A program made the translations under genes and the position numbers. Under the pieces are notes generated by a model, which saw only the letters and a program-made list of their open reading frames with translations, did no database searches and was not told where the DNA came from. Shown piece after piece: positions 5,934-12,046 of a stretch of 14,947 nt of DNA (the stretch's first letter is position 1; each line of letters opens with the position of its first letter). The stretch comes from an uncultured Lautropia sp. (GTDB taxonomy: Bacteria > Pseudomonadota > Gammaproteobacteria > Burkholderiales > Burkholderiaceae_E), in the NCBI GenBank assembly GCA_938046755.1, contig CALIXC010000215.1, positions 1 through 14,947 on the forward strand, in the 5' to 3' direction.

Positions 5934-8888
5934 TCAATGCGCCTGCTCCCAGTTCTCTCCCACGCCCACTTCGGCCAGCAGGGGCACCGAAAGCTGGGCC
6001 ACGCCGGCCATGCGGGCTGGCAGGTCGGTCTTCAGGCGTTCCACCTCGGCGTCGGGCACTTCCAGCACCAGTTCGTCGTGCACCTGCATCACCAGGCGGG
6101 CGTCCAGGTTCTCGCGTCGCAGCCAGGCGTGCACGTCGATCATCGCCAGCTTGATGAGGTCGGCGGCCGTGCCCTGCATGGGGGCGTTGATGGCGGCACG
6201 CTCGGCCATCTGGCGGCGGCCCATGTTGGATGATCCGATCTCGGGCAGCCACAGCCGGCGGCCGAACACGGTCTCGACGTAGCCCTGCTCGCGGGCCTGG
6301 GCGCGGGTACGCTCCATGTAGGCGGCCACACCGGGGTAGCGGGCAAAGTAGCGGTCGATGTAGGCCTGTGCTGCGCCACGTTCGATGCCCAGGTTGGCGG
6401 CCAGGCCGAAGGCGCTCATGCCGTAGATGAGCCCGAAGTTGATCACCTTGGCATAGCGGCGCTGCTCGCTGTTGACCTCTGCAATCGGCACGCCGAAGAC
6501 TTCGGACGCAGTGGCCCGGTGCACGTCCTCGCCGTCGGCGAAGGCTTTCAGCAGCCCGGCATCCTGCGAGATGTGCGCCATGATGCGCAGCTCGATCTGC
6601 GAGTAGTCGGCCGACATCATCTGGTGACCCGGCGGCGCAATGAAGGCTTCGCGGATGCGTCGCCCTTCCGGGGTACGCACCGGGATGTTCTGCAGGTTCG
6701 GGTCACTGGAGGCCAGCCGGCCGGTAATGGCCACGGCCTGTGAATAGGTGGTGTGCACGCGCCCGGTCTGCGGGTCGGCCATCTCCGGCAGCTTGTCGGT
6801 GTAGGTGGACTTGAGCTTGGCCAGACCCCGCCACTGCAGCAGCACCTTGGGCAGCGGGTAGTCCAGCGCCAGCTTCTCCAGCACGCTCTCGTCGGTGGAT
6901 GGCTTGCCGGCCGGAGTCTTCTTCACCACCGGCAGCCCCAGCCGCTCGAAGAGGATCTCGCCCAGCTGCTTGGGGGAGCCCAGGTTGAAGGGCTGGCCCG
7001 CCAGTTCGTGCGCCTGCCTTTCCAGCTCCTGCAGCTGTTCGGCCAGCTGCTGCGACTGGGCACGCAGCCGGTCGCGGTCCAGCAGCACGCCGTGGCGCTC
7101 CATGTCATAGAGCACCTGCAGCGTGGGCATCTCGATGTCGCGGTAGATGTGGCGCAGCCGTTCACTGGCCTCGATGGCCGGCCACAGCGTGCGATGCAGC
7201 TGTAGCGTCACGTCGGCGTCCTCGGCCGCATAGGGGGTGGCCACGTCCAGCGCCACCTGGTCAAAGCCGATGGCCTTGGCGCCCTTGCCCGCCACTTCCT
7301 CGTAGGTGATGGTGGTGCGGTTCAGGTGGCGTCCGGCCATTGCGTCCATGCCGTGGGTGCGGTGCGCCTCCAGCACGTAGGATTCCAGCATCGTGTCATC
7401 GACCACGCCGCGCAGCGTGATGCCGTGGTTGGCCAGCACGTGCATGTCGTACTTGAGGTTCTGGCCCACCTTCTGCGGCGCGTCGCTTTCCAGCCAGGGC
7501 TTCAGCACCGCCAGCACCTCGCCCAACGGCAGCTGCTCGGGCACGCCGGCATAGTTGTGCCCCACCGGGATGTAGCAGGCCTGCCAGGGCGTCACCGCCA
7601 GCGAGATGCCCACCAGCCGCGCCGCATGCGGATCCAGCGAGGTGGTCTCGGTGTCGATGGCCACCCGGTCGGCTGCCTGCACGCGCGCCAGCCACGCATC
7701 CAGCGCCGCGCGTGTGGTCACCGTCTCGGCCTGCAGCTCGCCCGCGGGCGGTACTTCCAGCACGATGCCGTCACGCGTGACGTGGCCAATGCCGCCGGGC
7801 AGCGCTTCAAGTCCCGCGGCTGCATCACCTGCCGTACCGCCGCCATTCGCACCACGTCCCACCCGGCTGCCTGCGGTGCCCGCCCCGGCCGATGCATGTC
7901 CCGACGTGCCCTGCCCAGCCGAAGCCCCCTCACCCGCAGCCGCACCCACCATACCCGCGACGTGGCCCGTGTCGGCACCTGCCTCGCGTCGCTGCCGATC
8001 CGCCACCAGCCGGCGTGCAAAGGTGCGCAGCTCCCAGCGATCAAAGAGCCCCAGCAACGCCTCCTCGTCCTCGGGGCGCAGCTTGAGCGTCTCTACCCCG
8101 CCCACCCAGGCGCTCAGGTCGGCGTCACGCAGCACCGTCACCAGCTCGCGGCCGCGCGGCAGCCAGTCGCGCGCTGCGCGCAGGTTCTCGCCCACCTTGC
8201 CCTTGATCTGGTCGGCGTTCTGCAGGATGGCATCCAACGAGCCGTATTCGTTCAGCCACTTGGCGGCCGTCTTGGGGCCCACCTTGTCCACGCCCGGCAC
8301 GTTGTCCACCGCGTCGCCGGTCAGCGTCAGAAAATCGATGATCTGCCCCGGATCGACGCCAAACTTGTCGCGCACGCCGGCGGCGTCCATCACGGTGGGC
8401 GGCACGCCGTCGCGGGTCATCGTGTTGACCAGCAGCGTCTCGTCATCGACCAGCTGTGCCAGGTCCTTGTCGCCGGTGGAGATGACGGTGCGCATGCCGG
8501 CGGCGCGCGCCCGGGTGGCCAGCGTGCCGATCACGTCGTCGGCCTCGATGCCCGGCACCACCAGAAGCGGCCAGCCCAGCGCCTGGGTCAGTTCATGGAT
8601 GGGTGCGATCTGCGCCACCAGCGCCTCCGGCGTCTGGCTGCGGTTGGCCTTGTAGTGCTCGTACAGGTCGTCGCGGAAGGTGCGTCCCGGCGCGTCGAAG
8701 ATCACCGCCCCCAGCGTGGCGCCGCCATGCAGCCGGATGTCGTCGCGCAGCCGACGCAGCATGCCGACCATCCCATGGATGGCGCCGGTCGGCTCGCCCG
8801 CCTTGTTGCGCAGGTCCGGCAGGGCATGATAGGCGCGAAACAGGTAGCTGGAGCCATCGACCAGCAGCAGGGTCTGGGTGTCGTTCAT
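5934..8888 (-). CDS. polA: DNA polymerase I, complete, with all three domains
   Basis: The 984-residue protein fills gaps and removes RNA primers during replication and repair. The 5' nuclease domain spans residues 1 to about 300 (LLLVDGSSYLFRAYHALP; GIEADDVIGTLA; STGDKDLAQLV; TGDAVDNVPGVDKVGPKTA). The 3'-5' exonuclease (about 380-570) keeps Asp412 and Glu414 (IDTETTSLD), Asp481 (LKYDMHV), and Tyr553 and Asp557 (YAAEDAD), so proofreading should be intact. The polymerase domain shows motif A SADYSQIELR (Asp761), motif B RYAKVINFGLIYG (Arg810, Lys814, Phe818, Tyr822) and motif C QVHDELVLEV (His937, Asp938, Glu939). At about 930 residues for typical homologues it is long because of a Gly/Ala-rich insertion between the first two domains. 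The ATG at 8886-8888 has only a weak ribosome binding site. It is divergent from the LOG gene. Confidence 0.98.
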   Translation of the reverse strand: MNDTQTLLLVDGSSYLFRAYHALPDLRNKAGEPTGAIHGMVGMLRRLRDDIRLHGGATLGAVIFDAPGRTFRDDLYEHYKANRSQTPEALVAQIAPIHELTQALGWPLLVVPGIEADDVIGTLATRARAAGMRTVISTGDKDLAQLVDDETLLVNTMTRDGVPPTVMDAAGVRDKFGVDPGQIIDFLTLTGDAVDNVPGVDKVGPKTAAKWLNEYGSLDAILQNADQIKGKVGENLRAARDWLPRGRELVTVLRDADLSAWVGGVETLKLRPEDEEALLGLFDRWELRTFARRLVADRQRREAGADTGHVAGMVGAAAGEGASAGQGTSGHASAGAGTAGSRVGRGANGGGTAGDAAAGLEALPGGIGHVTRDGIVLEVPPAGELQAETVTTRAALDAWLARVQAADRVAIDTETTSLDPHAARLVGISLAVTPWQACYIPVGHNYAGVPEQLPLGEVLAVLKPWLESDAPQKVGQNLKYDMHVLANHGITLRGVVDDTMLESYVLEAHRTHGMDAMAGRHLNRTTITYEEVAGKGAKAIGFDQVALDVATPYAAEDADVTLQLHRTLWPAIEASERLRHIYRDIEMPTLQVLYDMERHGVLLDRDRLRAQSQQLAEQLQELERQAHELAGQPFNLGSPKQLGEILFERLGLPVVKKTPAGKPSTDESVLEKLALDYPLPKVLLQWRGLAKLKSTYTDKLPEMADPQTGRVHTTYSQAVAITGRLASSDPNLQNIPVRTPEGRRIREAFIAPPGHQMMSADYSQIELRIMAHISQDAGLLKAFADGEDVHRATASEVFGVPIAEVNSEQRRYAKVINFGLIYGMSAFGLAANLGIERGAAQAYIDRYFARYPGVAAYMERTRAQAREQGYVETVFGRRLWLPEIGSSNMGRRQMAERAAINAPMQGTAADLIKLAMIDVHAWLRRENLDARLVMQVHDELVLEVPDAEVERLKTDLPARMAGVAQLSVPLLAEVGVGENWEQAH
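7791..7982 (-). other. Gly/Ala-rich low-complexity insertion in polA
   Basis: Codons 303-366 of polA encode a stretch dominated by Gly, Ala, Ser and Thr (for example AAAGEGASAGQGTSGHASAG), placed exactly between the 5' nuclease domain and the 3'-5' exonuclease domain. Most polymerase I proteins have a short linker here. It keeps the frame and does not interrupt any catalytic motif. A similar but smaller Ala-rich insertion occurs in selO at 2822-2896, which suggests a lineage habit rather than damage. Confidence 0.85.
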
Positions 8889-8936
8889 CGGGAAACGTCG
8901 GTCTGACGGAAAGAGGGCCGCGCCCGGGGGTCAAAG

Positions 8937-8952
8937 CCGGCCGCACGGCCGG
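8937..8952. other. Inverted repeat in the polA/LOG divergent region
   Basis: Arms CCGGCC (8937-8942) and GGCCGG (8947-8952) flank a four-base loop, forming a very stable short hairpin in the 157-base region between the divergent starts. There is no T-run on either side, so it is not a typical terminator. It could form in the polA leader transcript or serve as a protein-binding site. The rest of the gap shows no clear promoter boxes. Confidence 0.4.
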
Positions 8953-9045
8953 AGTCTGATACGCTCGGAACCAGCAAAGACAGCCACGCCTGACTCCGGA
9001 ACCACCCGGTACGGCGAGAAAAGCAGAGAAAAGACCCCGGGACCC

Positions 9046-9795
9046 ATGGTCAAGAACATCCTGAAAGCAATCCCCAATACGCCCAAACTAAGCAACATGA
9101 TGCCCCGCGAGCGATCGACCGCCATCAAGGCAAGAGAGTCCTGGCACGTGCTGGGCATTATCTCAGAATTCGTCGAAGCCACCGAGGCGCTCGCGGACAT
9201 CCGCCCGGCCGTCTCGATCTTCGGCAGTGCCCGCATCAAGCCCGACCACCGCTGGTACAAGGAGACCGAGACACTGGCGCGCAAGCTCTCCGACGCGGGC
9301 TTCGCCGTCATCTCGGGTGGCGGCCCGGGCCTGATGGAAGCAGCCAACAAGGGGGCCTTTGCTGGCGCCTCGGCATCGGTGGGCCTCAACATGGAGCTGC
9401 CCAACGAACAGCACGGCAACCCCTACCAGAATGTGTCATTGCACTTCCGGCACTTCTTCCCGCGCAAGGTGGCCTTTGCCAAGTACGCCGCCGCCTTCGT
9501 GGCCGCTCCCGGCGGCTGGGGCACGCTGGATGAGCTGATGGAGGTGCTCACGCTGATCCAGACCCGGGTAGGGCGGCGCATTCCGGTCATTCTGGTGGGC
9601 TCGACCTTCTGGAAGGGCCTGCTGGACTGGATGAACGACACGCTGGCGGCCCACGGTACCGTCTCGGCTGCCGACATGGAGCTGATCCGCGTCATCGACG
9701 ACCCGGACGAAGTGGTCAATGCCATCTTCGACTTCTACCAGCAGCGCGGTTTCTATGCCACCAGCGAGGAACGGCAGCTGAACCTGCAGCTTTGA
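9046..9795 (+). CDS. LOG-family protein (putative nucleotide 5'-monophosphate phosphoribohydrolase)
   Basis: A 249-residue Rossmann-fold protein of the LOG (LONELY GUY, formerly 'lysine decarboxylase') family, which hydrolyses cytokinin ribotides or other nucleoside monophosphates to base and ribose phosphate. The two hallmark motifs are present: SGGGPGLMEAANKGA at residues 90-104 and PGGWGTLDE at 155-163. The conserved arginine-containing FFPRKVAF lies at about 137-144. The frame is open upstream to 8878, but the upstream part is Arg/Pro-rich and unlike the family. The ATG at 9046-9048 gives a sensible amino terminus (MVKNILKAIPNTP), preceded by only a weak purine-rich stretch. True substrates of bacterial members are often unknown; some act in nucleotide salvage (PpnN-like). 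It is divergent from polA and upstream of thrB. Confidence 0.92.
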   Translation: MVKNILKAIPNTPKLSNMMPRERSTAIKARESWHVLGIISEFVEATEALADIRPAVSIFGSARIKPDHRWYKETETLARKLSDAGFAVISGGGPGLMEAANKGAFAGASASVGLNMELPNEQHGNPYQNVSLHFRHFFPRKVAFAKYAAAFVAAPGGWGTLDELMEVLTLIQTRVGRRIPVILVGSTFWKGLLDWMNDTLAAHGTVSAADMELIRVIDDPDEVVNAIFDFYQQRGFYATSEERQLNLQL

Positions 9796-9796
9796 T

Positions 9797-9835
9797 CCGT
9801 CGGACCCACCCGACACCGCCTGAACGAACCGACGG
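9797..9835. other. Inverted repeat between the LOG gene and thrB
   Basis: Arms CCGTCGG (9797-9803) and CCGACGG (9829-9835) start two bases after the LOG stop codon, with a 25-base loop. The position suits a transcript-end hairpin, but the loop is long and there is no T-run, so termination is only a possibility. Confidence 0.25.
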
Positions 9836-9853
9836 GGCATTCCGGCACACGGT

Positions 9854-9859
9854 TAGAAT
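9854..9859 (+). promoter_or_regulatory. Candidate -10 element upstream of thrB
   Basis: TAGAAT at 9854-9859, five of six matches to consensus, lies 33 bases before the thrB ATG. No convincing -35 box is seen 16-18 bases upstream. It identifies thrB and the following membrane gene as a possible separate transcription unit from the LOG gene. Confidence 0.35.
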
Positions 9860-9892
9860 TGGCGCATCCCCACCCCACCCCGGATCCGCCCC

Positions 9893-10846
9893 ATGGCCGT
9901 CTTCACCGTCGTCTCCGATCAGCAGCTCAAGAACTGGCTGGCCCAGTACGATGCCGGCGAGCTGCTGGCCATTGAGCCCATCGCCTCGGGCATCGAGAAC
10001 ACCAACTATTTCGTCGACACAGCCAAGGGCCGCTGGGTCCTCACCCTGGTCGAGCGGCTGCCTGTCGAGCAGCTGCCCTTCCACCTGGGGCTAATGCAGC
10101 ACCTGGCCCACCGCGACATCCCCTGCCCGGCCCCGCTAGCCGACCGCCAGGGGCGGCTTTTCAGCATGCTCAACGGCAAGCCCGCCACGCTGGTCACGCG
10201 GCTGACCGGCAAGTCGGTGGTGGACACCACGCCGGAACACTGTCAGGCCATGGGCACGCTGCTGGCCCGCATGCACCTGGCGGCTGCCGATTTCGGACCA
10301 GCCCCGGCCAACGTGCGCGGCCCGGGCTGGTGGCCCCGGGCCATCGAGGAACTGCGTCCGAAACTTGCGCCCGCCCAGCTGGCACTGGCCGAAGACGAGC
10401 TAGCTGCCCAGCAGGCCTGGATGGCCACGTCCGAATGGCAAGAGCTGCCCGCCTCAGCCGTGCACGCCGACTGCTTCCGCGACAACGTGCTCTTCACCAC
10501 GCCGTCCACCCCCGGCGTCATCGACTTCTACTTCGCCTGCCACGACACCTGGCTGTTCGACCTGGCCGTGGTCTGCAACGACTGGTGCCTGGCGGCTGAC
10601 GACGCCCATCTGGACCCGGTGCGCACCGAGGCCCTGCTGGCCGGCTACCGCAGCGTGCGCCCCCTCCAGGACATCGAGCGCCGGGGCTGGACCATGGCGC
10701 TGCGGGCCGCGGCCCTGCGTTTCTGGCTGTCGCGCCTCTACGACCTGCTGCTGCCCCGCGAGGCCGCCATGCTGCAGCCCAAGGATCCCACCCATTTCGA
10801 GCGGATCCTGACGGATCGTCGCACGCTTTCGGGAGAGCTGCACTGA
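9893..10846 (+). CDS. thrB: Homoserine kinase, type II (aminoglycoside phosphotransferase fold)
   Basis: A 317-residue cytoplasmic kinase that phosphorylates homoserine with ATP in threonine biosynthesis. This is the pseudomonad/betaproteobacterial ThrB, unrelated to the GHMP-fold ThrB of enterobacteria. Diagnostic features are the opening MAVFTVVS, IASGIENTNYFVDT (30-43), the catalytic loop HADCFRDNVLF with His191, Asp193 and Asn198, and the metal-binding IDFYFACHDTWLFDLAV with Asp211. The loop has Ala where HGD is usual. The ATG at 9893 is the conserved start. In Pseudomonas aeruginosa thrB also lies close to polA, so the neighbourhood supports the call. The stop is one base before the next ATG, so the two genes are almost certainly cotranscribed. 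Confidence 0.95.
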   Translation: MAVFTVVSDQQLKNWLAQYDAGELLAIEPIASGIENTNYFVDTAKGRWVLTLVERLPVEQLPFHLGLMQHLAHRDIPCPAPLADRQGRLFSMLNGKPATLVTRLTGKSVVDTTPEHCQAMGTLLARMHLAAADFGPAPANVRGPGWWPRAIEELRPKLAPAQLALAEDELAAQQAWMATSEWQELPASAVHADCFRDNVLFTTPSTPGVIDFYFACHDTWLFDLAVVCNDWCLAADDAHLDPVRTEALLAGYRSVRPLQDIERRGWTMALRAAALRFWLSRLYDLLLPREAAMLQPKDPTHFERILTDRRTLSGELH

Positions 10847-10847
10847 C

Positions 10848-11780
10848 ATGGCCGGACAGACGACATCCAGCGGCATCCAGGTCCACCGCGTACCCGCTAG
10901 CCATGGCTGGTACTGGCTCAAGCGCGGCTTCGGACTGCTGGGGCGGGCTCCGTTGCCGCTGCTGCTGCTCATGCTGATGCTGATCACCGCCAGCAACCTG
11001 TTCGGGATCCTGGGCATCGTCGGCCTGGTGCTGGCCAAGCTGGTGGTGCCCGTGCTGCTAGTGGGCTACCTTGCCATCCTGCGGCAGCTGGCTCCGCCCG
11101 GAAGCGGCACGCCCGTGGCTGCACAGAGCACCGCCATGCCCCAGGGCACACCGGCCCCCGGCACCCGTGCCTTCACGCAGATCTTCAACGCCGGTGTCTT
11201 CTTCGGCTGGGCGCAGGGCAAACGGCGGGCGCTGCTTGCCGTGGCCCAGCTGGGCCTGCTCAGCCTGACCATCGACACCGGTGCTGCCTGGCTGTCGGGC
11301 TATCAGGACGCCGTGGCGGCCATGCTCGACATGCTGAGCCAGATGCCGGCCAACAAAGTCCCCGACGCCGAGACGATGAACAACCTCGTCATGCCGGTGT
11401 TCCAGTCGATGATGACGATGGCCGTCATCACCGTGCCCTGCTACCTGCTGCTGTGGTATGCCCCCATCTTTGCCGGCCTGCACGGGCTGCCGCTACTCAA
11501 GTCGGTGGTGTTCTCGGCCGTAGCCGTCGGGCGCAACGCCCTGGCCTTCGTCTGCCACGCCCTCTGCCTGCTGGTCTTCCTGATCAGTGTGGCCCTGGTG
11601 ACGCAGGTGCTGAGCGGTGCCCCGGCCCTGCCCTTTGCCTCGCCCATCTTCCTGCTGGTCCTTCCGGTGGTGTTCGCCGTCATCGCCTGTGCCCTGTGGG
11701 CCTGCTACCTGGACACCGTGGAAGTGGCCGGGCAAGATAGCTTCCCCCCGCGGCTTCAGAACGATACCGACCGAGGCTGA
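10848..11780 (+). CDS. BPSS1780-family integral membrane protein, function unknown
   Basis: A 310-residue protein with about six hydrophobic helices: roughly 35-49, 54-76, 128-145, 190-205, 231-255 and 264-288. The loop at 80-107 is Pro/Ala/Gly-rich. The amino terminus GWYWLKRGFGLLGRAPLP and the layout match the betaproteobacterial family annotated as 'BPSS1780 family membrane protein'. No catalytic motif or transporter signature is visible, so no function is assigned. It starts one base after the thrB stop (TGACATG), so translation is probably coupled to thrB, and some link to threonine biosynthesis or amino acid handling is possible but unproven. The tail PPRLQNDTDRG is hydrophilic and probably cytoplasmic. 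Confidence 0.8.
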   Translation: MAGQTTSSGIQVHRVPASHGWYWLKRGFGLLGRAPLPLLLLMLMLITASNLFGILGIVGLVLAKLVVPVLLVGYLAILRQLAPPGSGTPVAAQSTAMPQGTPAPGTRAFTQIFNAGVFFGWAQGKRRALLAVAQLGLLSLTIDTGAAWLSGYQDAVAAMLDMLSQMPANKVPDAETMNNLVMPVFQSMMTMAVITVPCYLLLWYAPIFAGLHGLPLLKSVVFSAVAVGRNALAFVCHALCLLVFLISVALVTQVLSGAPALPFASPIFLLVLPVVFAVIACALWACYLDTVEVAGQDSFPPRLQNDTDRG

Positions 11781-11820
11781 ACGCCCTCCTATACCCTCGC
11801 CCTCACCCCGCCTGAAGAAC

Positions 11821-11847
11821 GGCCAGCGGCGCCCTGCCGGACTGGCC
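11821..11847 (+). terminator. Weak candidate stem-loop after the thrB operon
   Basis: GGCCAG (11821-11826) pairs with CTGGCC (11842-11847), and the inner CGGC (11827-11830) pairs with GCCG (11836-11839) around a five-base loop with a two-base bulge. It lies about 40 bases after the membrane-protein stop. No T-run follows, so intrinsic termination would be inefficient. The remaining sequence up to 12046 shows no clear promoter boxes. Confidence 0.3.
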
Positions 11848-12046
11848 ACAGGCGTCCTGTGCTGCCTATTCAGACAGCCTGCCCGGACGCGCAGCCACCC
11901 ATCCTGCGCCCTCGACCAATCGGCCGACAGCCTCTACCGCCGATTCCTGAAGACACACATCATGCAGCGTGCAGATAACTCCGGCACGATGCCTGATGTC
12001 GCCATCGTGCCGGTCAACGGACTTCCTTTCCTGAAAGACCGCCCCG

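Noticed and set aside
7326..8906. A 526-codon plus-strand frame opposite polA
   Set aside because: His/Arg/Gln-rich antisense shadow of polA, which has every catalytic motif on the minus strand.
8878..9045. Upstream extension of the LOG protein by 56 residues
   Set aside because: It overlaps the polA start region, is Arg/Gly/Pro-rich and lies outside the conserved LOG fold.
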